DNA of 32,462 nucleotides, from assembly GCA_028823415.1 (NCBI GenBank), contig JAPKBL010000056.1, positions 1-32,462 of the forward strand. The letters run 5' to 3'. The position numbers and the translations under genes are program-made. The notes beneath the pieces are model-generated. The model was not told the origin of the DNA. It saw only the letters and a program-made list of their open reading frames with translations, and searched no databases. The stretch comes from Mariniblastus sp. (GTDB taxonomy: Bacteria > Planctomycetota > Planctomycetia > Pirellulales > Pirellulaceae). Below, piece after piece: positions 24,999 to 32,462 of the stretch (its first letter is position 1; every line of letters starts with the position of its first letter).

Positions 24999-26510
24999 TT
25001 AGGCAATGAGGTCATGGATGACATGTCCATGAACATCGGTCAATCGAAAATCACGCCCCTGATACCGATAAGTTAATTTAGTATGGTCAATTCCGAGCAA
25101 GTGCAGAATTGTCGCATTTAAGTCATGGATGTGCATAGTCCCCGGTGTCCAGGCCTCTTTGGTGGGTTGTGGATTCAGAGCGACTCCATCGGCGTCGGCG
25201 ATATTGTATCCGTACTCATCAGTTTGGCCGTACGTAATCCCAGGTTTCACACCACCTCCGGCCATCCAGACGGTAAAGCAACGCGGATGATGATCGCGTC
25301 CATAATTTGCCTCGGTCATATTTCCTTGGCAATAAACGGTCCGGCCGAATTCACCCCCCCAAACAACCAGCGTGTCTTCCAGCATTCCTCGCTGTTTCAA
25401 ATCTTTGATCAAAGCCGCACACCCTTGATCGATGTCTTTGCATTGAGACTCATGCTCCCGGGGAAGATTGCCATGCGCATCCCACCCGCGATGGAAAATC
25501 TGAATATTACGCACGCCCCGCTCGGCCAATCTTCTGGCATTCAAACAGCACGCTGCAAAAGTGCCAGGCTGTTTCGCATTCTCGCCGTATAACTCAAACG
25601 TTTTTTGGTCCTCCGAAGAGAGATCCATCAATTCAGGAACCGAGGCCTGCATTCGGAAAGCCATTTCATGTTGCTTAATTCGAGCCAGCACTTCTGGGTC
25701 GGCAAATTTCCGATGCACCTCCTGATTCAAAGCAGTCAACGTATCCAATTGTGCCCGCCGATCTTTTCGACTCACTCCACGTGGATTACTCAAATACAGG
25801 ACAGGGTCTCCCTGGCTCTGCATCAACATGCCTTGATGTTGCGAGGGCATGAATCCCGTGCCCCATAACCGATTAAATAAACTTTGCTCTGGAAATCGCG
25901 TTTGAGCATGCATCACAATGTAACTGGGAAGGTTTTCATTCAAGCTTCCCAGACCATAACTAAGCCAGGCACCAAGACTTGGTCGCCCCGGAATTTGACT
26001 TCCCGTTTGAATATATGTAATTGCCGGATCGTGATTGATCGCTTCGGTAAACGTACTCTTGACCACGCATAAATCTTTTACGACGGTTGAGGTATGCGGG
26101 AGCAAATCGCTAACGTAAACGCCCTTGTCGTGATTGTCGTATTTCTTGAATTGATATTTACTCGGGCAAATCGGCAGTCCGCTTTTCTGGTTGGAGGTCA
26201 TCCCGGTTATCCGCTGCCCATCTCGCACATGATCAGGTAACTGTTTACCCGCCATTTCCTTCAGCTTTGGCTTGTAATCCCAAAGATCATGATGGCTCGG
26301 ACCGCCACTCATGAACAAATAAATCACGCGTTTCGCCTTGGCAGGATGATGCATCCCGGCGCCGAATCCAGACTCGGGAGAACCAGCCCTCACCTGCTGC
26401 GGCCGCCACAGACTGGCCATTGCCGCAGTTCCCAAACCCAGTGCTGCCCGCCCAAACAACTGCCGGCGCGTGCTCAATAATTCAGATTCTCGAATCGGAT
26501 TTTCATTCAT
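24999..26510 (-). CDS. DUF1501 family protein (exported, sulfatase-like fold)
   Basis: A DUF1501 protein, 503 aa, abundant in planctomycetes. The N-terminus has a twin-arginine-like leader ([20 protein letters not shown]). Typical features are [18 protein letters not shown] at about 64-81, [11 protein letters not shown], and [12 protein letters not shown] plus GRDHHP near the metal-site region of alkaline-phosphatase-superfamily proteins, ending with [25 protein letters not shown]. The enzymatic activity of the family is not established. It starts 17 bp downstream of the PSCyt1/DUF1549/DUF1553 gene, the classical planctomycete pairing, and the Gfo/Idh/MocA gene precedes both. A role in periplasmic polysaccharide or other exported metabolism is inferred from this context only. 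Confidence 0.92.
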   Translation of the reverse strand: MNENPIRESELLSTRRQLFGRAALGLGTAAMASLWRPQQVRAGSPESGFGAGMHHPAKAKRVIYLFMSGGPSHHDLWDYKPKLKEMAGKQLPDHVRDGQRITGMTSNQKSGLPICPSKYQFKKYDNHDKGVYVSDLLPHTSTVVKDLCVVKSTFTEAINHDPAITYIQTGSQIPGRPSLGAWLSYGLGSLNENLPSYIVMHAQTRFPEQSLFNRLWGTGFMPSQHQGMLMQSQGDPVLYLSNPRGVSRKDRRAQLDTLTALNQEVHRKFADPEVLARIKQHEMAFRMQASVPELMDLSSEDQKTFELYGENAKQPGTFAACCLNARRLAERGVRNIQIFHRGWDAHGNLPREHESQCKDIDQGCAALIKDLKQRGMLEDTLVVWGGEFGRTVYCQGNMTEANYGRDHHPRCFTVWMAGGGVKPGITYGQTDEYGYNIADADGVALNPQPTKEAWTPGTMHIHDLNATILHLLGIDHTKLTYRYQGRDFRLTDVHGHVIHDLIA

Positions 26511-26527
26511 GATCGCGTTTCATTTCA

Positions 26528-28960
26528 TCAGTAAAGTAAAATCGCCACATCGCTTGCCAGCACCGTCGCCGCCACTTGGGTCCAGGCAGCTTGAACCACA
26601 ATATCAAGTTTCTTATTTCCAGGTGCATCGCCGTAACTCAACAACGACGCCGCCGCTTTTTTATCTTTCCCAAATCGATCTAACATTGAGGACAACAATT
26701 GATCACAGGCATTTCTCTCAACTTCCGTAGGAGGGCGACAGGCGAGAATCCAAAACAAACGATCTAGCCGTTGAGAATCCTCATCAAACTCGGTCATCAG
26801 TTTTGCCGCCAGCGTTCTCGCCATTTCGATACGCTGCGTCTCATTTAACAAAGCTAAGGCTTGCAAAGAAGTATTGGTCGTCGAGCGTCGAACACAACTC
26901 GCCTCGCGACTGGGAGCGTCAAAAAGAGTCATCATCGGATGTGGACTGGTCCGCTTCCAGTAAACATAAAGACTCCGTCGATAAAGCCGAGGGCCCTTGT
27001 CCGCAACATAATTTTTGGTGTTACTCCCGGGATGAGCCATCGCAAGCCACATCCCTGGCGGCTGATACGGCTTCACCCCTTCTCCCCCCATGGTCGGATC
27101 AAGCAACCCACTCGCCCACAAACCGATGTCCCGTAGAACCTCGGCATCAAGCCGGAAACTTGGCCCGCGGGCATACAATAGATTCTCCGAATCGGCCAGC
27201 TTCTCGCGTCTCGCAGAACTCTGGCAAAACGTTCGACTAGTAACCATCGTACGGAGCAGTTGTTTGTGATCCCAACCTCGCTCTTGGAATTCAACAGCCA
27301 GCCAATCGAGTAATTGGGGGTGACTCGACTGGCGGCCCTGAACTCCAAAATCTTCGGGAGTTCGAACCAACCCGGCTCCAAAAACCCGCTGCCAGACTTG
27401 ATTGACCATCACCCGCGACGTCAACGGATGCGATCGTGCCGTCAACCATTGAGCAAGCCCCAAACGATTTCTCGGTGCTCCCTCTGGTAGCTCGCTCATG
27501 ATTTCGATCACGCCCGGCTGTACTGGCGCTCCGATCGGCAAATCATACTCACCCCGTTTGAGAACATGCGTTTTCCTTGGCTTTTCAAGATCCTTGGCAA
27601 TCAGGGTCGTAGTGAATTTTTTGGTTGCCACAGATTTACGTGACTGGATTAAATTCGCATTTGCATTTCCATCCAACCCCACCCAAGGCGCACTTGCACC
27701 AGCTAACAGTTTCAGCTTTTCGTCAGCCGAACCGTTTTTCCATTTCGCCATCGCGTCGCGGTCTAAACCACTCGCTTCCAATTGTTTTTCGGTGTCGGCT
27801 AACAAAGTCGTCTGGGCCAACTCAAGCAGCTGCCAATTCGCCCAGGCGTCCTGATCTTGCGGAGCCCGCGCGACCGTGCCGTATTCGTAGGCGTTACGAT
27901 CCATTGACGGTTCCGCCGTGCTATTAAAAAACGCGAGCAATTGATAATACTCTCGCTGCTTAATTGGATCGTATTTGTGCGTGTGGCAGCGAGCACAATT
28001 TAACGACATCCCAAGAAAGACGGTCCCGAACGTTTCAACCCGATCGAAGTTATTTTTTGCCTGAAATTCTAATGGAATCGCCCCCCCCTCACCCGTGGTC
28101 GGGTTCATCCGTACAAACCCCGTCGCAACCTGCTGAGCTAACGTCGGCGCCGGCAGCAAATCGCCTGCCAATTGCCACGTGATAAAATCATCGAAGGGCA
28201 AGTTTTCATTGAACGCTTTGACCACCCAATCTCGGTAAGGGTAGATGCCTCTTCGGTTGTCCAAGTGCAAGCCGTGAGTGTCGCCATAGCGAACGGCATC
28301 GAGCCAATAACGTGCCTGGTGCTCGCCAAATCTTGGATCAGCGAGTAACTCATCGACCAATCTTGGATAAGCCCGGTCACTTTTATCGGCAAGGAATGCA
28401 TCCAGCAAACCGGCCTCAGGCGGTAACCCTGTGAGCACCAACGCAGCCCGGCGGGCCAGCACTGATTTGCTGGCGGACGGTGCAAAATCAATGCCATTTT
28501 CTTGCAATTGCGCACCCACCCAATGATCGATGGGGTTCTCGTCTGCTGCGATCTTTCCGACGTCGTTCTTCACCGGTGGCACAAACGCCCAGTGCTTACT
28601 GTACTGACCTCCGGAGTTTACCCAGCGTCTTAATAATGCCCGCTCTTGAGCAGTCAATTTTTTGTCGAATTCGGCTGGCGGCATCGGATCATCCACCGAA
28701 TCAATGCGACTCAACAATTCACTTTTTTCCGGATGGAGATTATCAACCGCCCGATACTCACCAAGGTCCACCGTCGCGCCAGCAAACGAATCGAGCCTGA
28801 CTAGATCCTCGTCTTTCGCATCCGGACCGTGACAAACAAAACACTTATTTGAAAGAATCGGGAGGATTTGACGGGCAAAATCGACGCGGCCGGCTTCTTG
28901 AGCAAAACTCGGCGCCGCAATCAACAGCACCAGAGCGACAATATGTACTATCGTTTTCAT
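26528..28960 (-). CDS. PSCyt1-DUF1549-DUF1553 family cytochrome-like exported protein
   Basis: A planctomycete cytochrome-associated protein, 810 aa. Residues 1-20 are a signal peptide (VHIVALVLLIAAPSFA). The PSCyt1 domain has a heme c motif C40-F-V-C43-H44 (NKCFVCHGPDAKDEDLVRLDS). The DUF1549 region begins near IDHWVGAQL and contains a second CxxCH-like site (LNCARCHTHKYDPI). The DUF1553 region begins around PRNRLGLAQWL, with HPLTSRVMVNQVWQRVFG and TSLQALALLNE. There is little sequence between the two DUFs (about 90 residues), so the carbohydrate-binding or concanavalin-like insert found in longer relatives is lacking, which makes it shorter than many family members. It lies between the Gfo/Idh/MocA and DUF1501 genes with gaps of 34 and 17 bp. 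Redox or substrate role is unproven. Confidence 0.93.
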   Translation of the reverse strand: MKTIVHIVALVLLIAAPSFAQEAGRVDFARQILPILSNKCFVCHGPDAKDEDLVRLDSFAGATVDLGEYRAVDNLHPEKSELLSRIDSVDDPMPPAEFDKKLTAQERALLRRWVNSGGQYSKHWAFVPPVKNDVGKIAADENPIDHWVGAQLQENGIDFAPSASKSVLARRAALVLTGLPPEAGLLDAFLADKSDRAYPRLVDELLADPRFGEHQARYWLDAVRYGDTHGLHLDNRRGIYPYRDWVVKAFNENLPFDDFITWQLAGDLLPAPTLAQQVATGFVRMNPTTGEGGAIPLEFQAKNNFDRVETFGTVFLGMSLNCARCHTHKYDPIKQREYYQLLAFFNSTAEPSMDRNAYEYGTVARAPQDQDAWANWQLLELAQTTLLADTEKQLEASGLDRDAMAKWKNGSADEKLKLLAGASAPWVGLDGNANANLIQSRKSVATKKFTTTLIAKDLEKPRKTHVLKRGEYDLPIGAPVQPGVIEIMSELPEGAPRNRLGLAQWLTARSHPLTSRVMVNQVWQRVFGAGLVRTPEDFGVQGRQSSHPQLLDWLAVEFQERGWDHKQLLRTMVTSRTFCQSSARREKLADSENLLYARGPSFRLDAEVLRDIGLWASGLLDPTMGGEGVKPYQPPGMWLAMAHPGSNTKNYVADKGPRLYRRSLYVYWKRTSPHPMMTLFDAPSREASCVRRSTTNTSLQALALLNETQRIEMARTLAAKLMTEFDEDSQRLDRLFWILACRPPTEVERNACDQLLSSMLDRFGKDKKAAASLLSYGDAPGNKKLDIVVQAAWTQVAATVLASDVAILLY

Positions 28961-28994
28961 GATCGATCAACTAAAAAAATTTGAAACTGGCTGG

Positions 28995-30278
28995 TTAGAT
29001 CGTCGGCAACTGCCATGGGTCCCGACGCTCTCGGTCGAGCAAAGGACGATTGGCCGGATCACCAAACTGCCACGTCTCCGGATTCCACTTAAGCGTTTTG
29101 TGATGCTGATAGGCAAGGTTTCCTAAGTGAATGATCGCCGCAGTCCTCGCTCCTTTTTCCACCTCGGCGATCGGCATCTCTCTTGATTTTATACAATCAA
29201 GCCAGTTTCGATGGTGCCCAGGAGATTTCGGCAGGTGTACGTCATTCTCTCCCAGTGGCGTTTTTACAATTTCTTCTGGATCGCTTTTTAGCCGACCACG
29301 ATCAATATGAAGCGTTCCATTTTCACCATGAAACACACAACCACTGGGGCCACCGTGCACCATTTCGACGCCGTTCTCGAACAGGAACCGGACGCCACGT
29401 TTCGCTTGAGGGTCTTTCGGAGGAATGATCTCAACGGGTCCGCTCTGATCCATCTTCAACGCCCACTGTGCAATGTCATAATGATGAGCCCCCATATCCG
29501 TGTGACCACCACCTGAGTACTCTCGATAACTCCGCCACGCCGGAAAGTGTTTGTGCACGCCGCGAGGACTTAAGATTGAATTATAGGCTCGGGCTGGGGC
29601 ACAGCCCTGCCACATGTCCCAATCGAGTCCGGGCTCCATCGTCTCCTCTGGCAGATCGCAGTCGACACTTGGATCTCCGACGCCAACGGTGACTCGGTGA
29701 ATCTTCCCAAGCCTGCCGCTATGAATCAGTTCGATTGCCTCTCGAAATGGCCCGAACACTCCCGAACGCTGCTGACTCCCGGTTTGCACAATGCGTTTGT
29801 ATTTTCGCGTCGCCTCAATACACGCTTTTGATTCAGCAATCGTTAGCGTTAATGGTTTTTCACAATAAACATCTTTACCCGCTTTACACGCTTCTATCAG
29901 TGGGATGGTATGCCAATGGTCAGGTGTCGCAATGCATACGGCATCGATATCATCTCTCGCGATAATTTCGCGAAAATCAACGTAAGACGAACAACCTTTG
30001 AAGTCCTTTTTCCCATCCGAATACTTTTGATTCACCCGCTCCACAGCCCACTCTCGCCGAGTCGTATCCACCTCGCAAACGGCAACCAACTGGACATCCG
30101 CTTGCTTCAACAATTGAGGTATGTGATAGCTGTTCGCCATTTTCCCACAACCGATCATTGCGACGTTAAGGCGATCACTCGGGGACACCCGTTTCGCCGA
30201 TGCCAATGAACTTGCAGTCACCATCGCCGGCATAGCAGCCGCGGTCGATTGCAAAAACGTTCTTCGATTCAACGCCAT
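28995..30278 (-). CDS. Gfo/Idh/MocA family oxidoreductase, exported
   Basis: An NAD(P)-dependent oxidoreductase of the glucose-fructose oxidoreductase/inositol dehydrogenase family, 427 aa. The twin-arginine leader is NRRTFLQS at residues 4-11 followed by AAAMPAMVTASSLASA, so it is probably exported folded with its cofactor. The Rossmann motif is MIGCGKMANSYHIPQL at about 41-56, with CIATPDHWH and the conserved VYCEKPLTLTIAES (Lys of the catalytic EKP). The C-terminal domain includes GGHTDMGAHHYDIAQWAL, and the chain ends RRDPWQLPTI, typical of the planctomycete subgroup. It heads the operon with the PSCyt1/DUF1553 and DUF1501 genes. The sugar or polyol substrate is unknown. Confidence 0.94.
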   Translation of the reverse strand: MALNRRTFLQSTAAAMPAMVTASSLASAKRVSPSDRLNVAMIGCGKMANSYHIPQLLKQADVQLVAVCEVDTTRREWAVERVNQKYSDGKKDFKGCSSYVDFREIIARDDIDAVCIATPDHWHTIPLIEACKAGKDVYCEKPLTLTIAESKACIEATRKYKRIVQTGSQQRSGVFGPFREAIELIHSGRLGKIHRVTVGVGDPSVDCDLPEETMEPGLDWDMWQGCAPARAYNSILSPRGVHKHFPAWRSYREYSGGGHTDMGAHHYDIAQWALKMDQSGPVEIIPPKDPQAKRGVRFLFENGVEMVHGGPSGCVFHGENGTLHIDRGRLKSDPEEIVKTPLGENDVHLPKSPGHHRNWLDCIKSREMPIAEVEKGARTAAIIHLGNLAYQHHKTLKWNPETWQFGDPANRPLLDRERRDPWQLPTI

Positions 30279-30440
30279 AAATCCCCCAATATCCTGTCCA
30301 TTGATTCACCAGTTCGTTAGAGTTTAGACGATACGGCAATTAAAAACAAAGTTGTTTTTCCCCTCAGTCACCAAGCGGAAACTAAAGAGGGAATTCACTA
30401 ACTAAATATTGCTCTATGGGCACCCCTCTACTTCCAAAAT

Positions 30441-30465
30441 TGCGATCGCACGGTATAAAACCGTG
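30441..30465. promoter_or_regulatory. Palindrome and hairpin upstream of the DinB-family gene
   Basis: TGCGATCGCA (30441-30450) is a perfect 10-bp palindrome. It overlaps a dyad CACGGT (30449-30454) / ACCGTG (30460-30465) whose loop is ATAAA, so a TATAAA-like sequence is in its centre. It lies 46 nt before the DinB-family start and is a candidate operator or -10 region for that gene or the divergent Gfo/Idh/MocA operon. Confidence 0.35.
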
Positions 30466-30510
30466 ACGTTTTGTTTTGTTTGAGTTTTTACAAATTAATA
30501 CGGTGAGAAA

Positions 30511-31014
30511 ATGGCAACGCCTTTAATCGACGGCTTCTTATTTGCGTGGACGAAGAATCAGGACTATGCCCCTCGACTCGTTGCCGACCTTACCGAGGAA
30601 CAGATGATCGCCCAGCCGGCCGCCGACCCGGACGCCCCCTCTAATCACCCGGCATGGGTTCTTAGTCACCTGAATGTTTACATTCCCATCATTAGTTCGA
30701 TCATCAAAGGCGATCCGTTTGACGACCCCAAACCGCATCGCTTTGGCATGCTTTCGCAACCCGTTTCCGATCCTTCGACTTACCAAACCAAAGAAGAGTT
30801 GGTTGCTGAATTCAATCAGGGGCATCTCGCGATCGCTGAATTAATTGGCAACGAAGACGATCGTGTATTTGAAAAGCCCGTTACCCTACCTCGCTGGCAG
30901 GCTGTCATGCCCACCGCCGCCATTGCCCTTCCATACCTAATGTTCAATCACGAAAATGGACACCTCGGCCAGGTCAGCGCCTGGCGCCGCATCCAAGGCT
31001 TGCCCAGCGTTTAA
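30511..31014 (+). CDS. DinB-family (putative metal-dependent) protein
   Basis: A 167-aa single-domain protein of the DinB/YfiT four-helix-bundle superfamily. Relatives bind a divalent metal through three histidines and include thiol-S-transferases; the name comes from a damage-inducible Bacillus gene, not from DNA polymerase IV. Candidate ligands are the His in HPAWVLSHLNVY (helix 2) and HENGHLGQVSAWRR near the C-terminus, matching the family spacing. There is no signal peptide, so it is cytoplasmic. The ATG is preceded by GGTGAG. It is followed 36 bp later by an unrecognised gene on the same strand, suggesting a two-gene unit. Substrate is unknown. Confidence 0.85.
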   Translation: MATPLIDGFLFAWTKNQDYAPRLVADLTEEQMIAQPAADPDAPSNHPAWVLSHLNVYIPIISSIIKGDPFDDPKPHRFGMLSQPVSDPSTYQTKEELVAEFNQGHLAIAELIGNEDDRVFEKPVTLPRWQAVMPTAAIALPYLMFNHENGHLGQVSAWRRIQGLPSV

Positions 31015-31050
31015 CGCAATCCAATTCCTAAAAAACACCGCAGGATTCCC

Positions 31051-31749
31051 ATGTCCCATTCCGATTCCGAAAACGTCGATGCCTTGCGATTGATTGACCA
31101 ATCAGTGGAACCGGTAAAACAAATCACGGGTTTCGCAAAACATCACCGCATTCCAACAACTCACAACGCAGGTGACCAGAGGTTTGTCGCCGATTTGACT
31201 TTCCAGGAAATCGATAACGATTTACAAGCGACGTTTCGATCACTTCGACAAGCCTATGGATTGAAACGAAAAGAAATCCAGGTTCACGGCCCCGCCGATG
31301 GCATGGGCGTCATCACGACACCGTTTTTCAATTACGAATTCCATGCAAACCAAGCAGAGGACGACCCGGGAAGCGTTATTTGGCAGCGGCTGATTACGGC
31401 TATCATCGAACCGGCCCGTGTATTTGCCGGCCCCTTCGAAGAAGTCTTCGGTCAGCGATTCAACGAAATGGAAATCGCCGTCAACGACGCGCTTGACCTC
31501 GAGTCAATTGTGGATCATATCGAAGATTGCGAACCGACGAACCTCCGCATCGACTACGACAAAGATTTGACTTGGTGCGAAATCCAAACCACGGAGAGCG
31601 GCGTGACCATCGTCGTCAAACCGGATTCATTGCACATCGTCAGTCGCAACGAAATCTCCCCCAAGAACCTGCTCGACGCGTTCTTAAAAGTACAACAAGA
31701 TTTCATTACGACGATGAATCTATCGGGCATTCCGTTCCTTGCCCAATAA
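31051..31749 (+). CDS. Hypothetical protein, 232 aa
   Basis: I do not recognise a family. The protein is soluble and acidic with no signal peptide or membrane segment. It has an N-terminal region with FAKHHRIPTTHNAGDQRFVADLTFQEID, a helical section (LQATFRSLRQAYGLKRKEI), then alternating strands (VHGPADGMGVITTPFFNYEF), an AIIEPARVFAGPFEEVFG segment, and a second alpha/beta part ending VQQDFITTMNLSGIPFLAQ. Composition and codon use look like genuine coding sequence, and an AGGA ribosome binding site is spaced 6 nt before the ATG. It is probably cotranscribed with the DinB-family gene. No catalytic motif is apparent. Confidence 0.72.
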   Translation: MSHSDSENVDALRLIDQSVEPVKQITGFAKHHRIPTTHNAGDQRFVADLTFQEIDNDLQATFRSLRQAYGLKRKEIQVHGPADGMGVITTPFFNYEFHANQAEDDPGSVIWQRLITAIIEPARVFAGPFEEVFGQRFNEMEIAVNDALDLESIVDHIEDCEPTNLRIDYDKDLTWCEIQTTESGVTIVVKPDSLHIVSRNEISPKNLLDAFLKVQQDFITTMNLSGIPFLAQ

Positions 31750-31770
31750 GGGATCGCGACTGTGCCCCAA

Positions 31771-31808
31771 GAGGACCGGTAAGAAAACCGTCCTCTCACC
31801 AATATTTT
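31771..31808. terminator. Weak terminator-like hairpin between convergent genes
   Basis: GAGGAC(C)GGT pairs with ACCGTCCTC (31771-31795) with one bulged base. The T tract (TTTTT near 31805) is offset by about 10 nt, so termination efficiency is doubtful. It sits between the convergent ends at 31749 and 31814 and could serve either gene. Confidence 0.4.
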
Positions 31809-31813
31809 TGCAT

Positions 31814-32410
31814 CTAACGTGTTCGAGCGTTTGCCGGTTTGTCCTGACCAGAGGCATCTACCCGATGCGAAGCCTGCCCTTTACGACTGATCACTACCTT
31901 GGCTGCATCACCGAATTTAAAATCGATATGGTTAAGCTGGTCTTCGTTAAGCTCGAAAAAAATTCGATTCTCGATCTTCCACTGCCGATTCGTCTTGTTC
32001 CCTGGAATTTCAAAATAGAGCCACGCCTTCTTTAAATCCCGTTCATGACCGACCCATCGAAGTGACGCAGGGATGGATTTCTCCGAACTTGTTTCCGATT
32101 GCGAATTGGCCTGGGTGATCCGAAACCTTTTCTCGATGTAGGCTTCGAGCATTTGATCTAAATTTTCGACTTTATCGAGGTCGAGACTTTTCCCAGCATC
32201 GCCCTTGAGCGCTTTCTCTAAATCTGCAGGCCAGACACACAATGCAATTTCAAAATTTCCCGATTTCGCGTTCCAATTAACTTCGGCATGACTGACGTGA
32301 TAAGGATGAGACGCTTGGCAATCAGCAGGCGACGATGCGACCGCCGCTACGAGAGCGACGCCAAGAAAAAGACTCCGTCGATTAAATCGTTGGCGGTTTA
32401 ATTCACTCAT
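31814..32410 (-). CDS. DUF6702-like exported protein
   Basis: A 198-aa exported protein. The N-terminus carries NRRSLFLG followed by a hydrophobic stretch (VALVAAVASSPADCQA), a Sec or twin-arginine leader. The mature part begins HPYHVSHAEVNWN, the pattern of DUF6702 proteins, then FEIALCVWPADLEKALKG, a polar Ser/Gln segment, and a beta section with WVGHERDLKKAWLYFEIPG. The C-terminal 25 residues are polar and basic. The start ATG overlaps the end of the upstream gene, and an AAGGA site is just ahead of it, so the two are translationally coupled. Function is unknown for the family; my assignment rests on the N-terminal pattern and is moderate. Confidence 0.72.
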   Translation of the reverse strand: MSELNRQRFNRRSLFLGVALVAAVASSPADCQASHPYHVSHAEVNWNAKSGNFEIALCVWPADLEKALKGDAGKSLDLDKVENLDQMLEAYIEKRFRITQANSQSETSSEKSIPASLRWVGHERDLKKAWLYFEIPGNKTNRQWKIENRIFFELNEDQLNHIDFKFGDAAKVVISRKGQASHRVDASGQDKPANARTR

Positions 32411-32462
32411 TGCTTTTCCTTTTCTTCGGCGCTGATTTTTTTGAATCTGACTTCTTCGCTTC
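32407..32462 (-). CDS. C-terminal end of an upstream gene (cut by window edge)
   Basis: On the minus strand, reading in from the window edge, one frame gives SEEVRFKKISAEEKEKQ then TGA at 32407-32409, overlapping the next ATG as ATGA. A second frame also stays open to a TGA at 32403-32405 (EAKKSDSKKSAPKKRKSNE). The first is preferred because the ATGA overlap is a common operon junction and its composition is more protein-like. The product cannot be identified from 17 residues. Confidence 0.5.
   Translation of the reverse strand, partial: SEEVRFKKISAEEKEKQ

Overview
The window looks like a chromosomal segment of a planctomycete (order Pirellulales or a close relative). The strongest indicators are the Gfo/Idh/MocA - PSCyt1/DUF1549/DUF1553 - DUF1501 cluster at 24999-30278, an SHD1-domain secreted protein, several small secreted Cys-, Pro/Tyr- or Gly/Ser-rich proteins of the kind abundant in that phylum, and many short ORFs with Sec or twin-arginine type leaders. 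Base composition is moderate (roughly half GC). I see no tRNA, rRNA, phage, IS element or CRISPR array; it reads as ordinary, mostly vertically inherited chromosome. About 24 intact genes and one gene cut by the right edge can be supported.

Layout. (1) 1-9435: an endo/exonuclease/phosphatase-family protein, an SHD1 protein, two small secreted proteins, an orphan PP2C phosphatase, a lipase-like lipoprotein, then a two-gene minus-strand unit with a SnoaL-like secreted protein (8464-9435) followed by a large Gly/Ser-rich repeat protein (6595-8403). (2) 9436-14758: a probable stress-response module made of an NtrC-family response regulator (+), a membrane histidine kinase (-, convergent with the regulator) and a Do/HtrA periplasmic protease (+, divergent from the kinase). 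The kinase-protease intergenic region carries a near-consensus sigma-54 promoter (TGGCAC / ATGCA with the required 10-nt GG-GC spacing) and, about 125 bp further upstream, a perfect 9-bp inverted repeat where an enhancer should lie. (3) 15053-16495: a second SnoaL-like secreted protein, clearly paralogous to the first, again followed by a small low-complexity secreted protein and a strong terminator. (4) 16558-19341: a KamA-family radical SAM enzyme and a class III aminotransferase in one operon. (5) 19727-22118: an SPFH/GYF_2 protein and a zinc-ribbon membrane protein resembling the Bacillus YdjI/YdjG membrane-stress pair. (6) 22265-24937: two CoA-transferase subunits and a thiolase, a short-chain 3-oxoacid degradation set. 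(7) 24999-30278: the planctomycete oxidoreductase/cytochrome/DUF1501 operon. (8) 30511-32462: a DinB-family protein with an unrecognised conserved-looking gene, then a DUF6702-like secreted protein overlapping the end of an incomplete gene.

How they fit together. The most coherent inferred system is the sensor kinase - sigma-54 activator - HtrA module: the kinase has a periplasmic sensor loop, the regulator has an intact GAFTGA loop for sigma-54 contact, and the protease is the adjacent gene preceded by a sigma-54-like promoter. The KamA/aminotransferase and the CoA-transferase/thiolase genes could be successive parts of an amino-acid degradation route, but they are separated by the SPFH pair and this link is only an inference. 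All functional calls are from motif reading of the translations; no database search was run.
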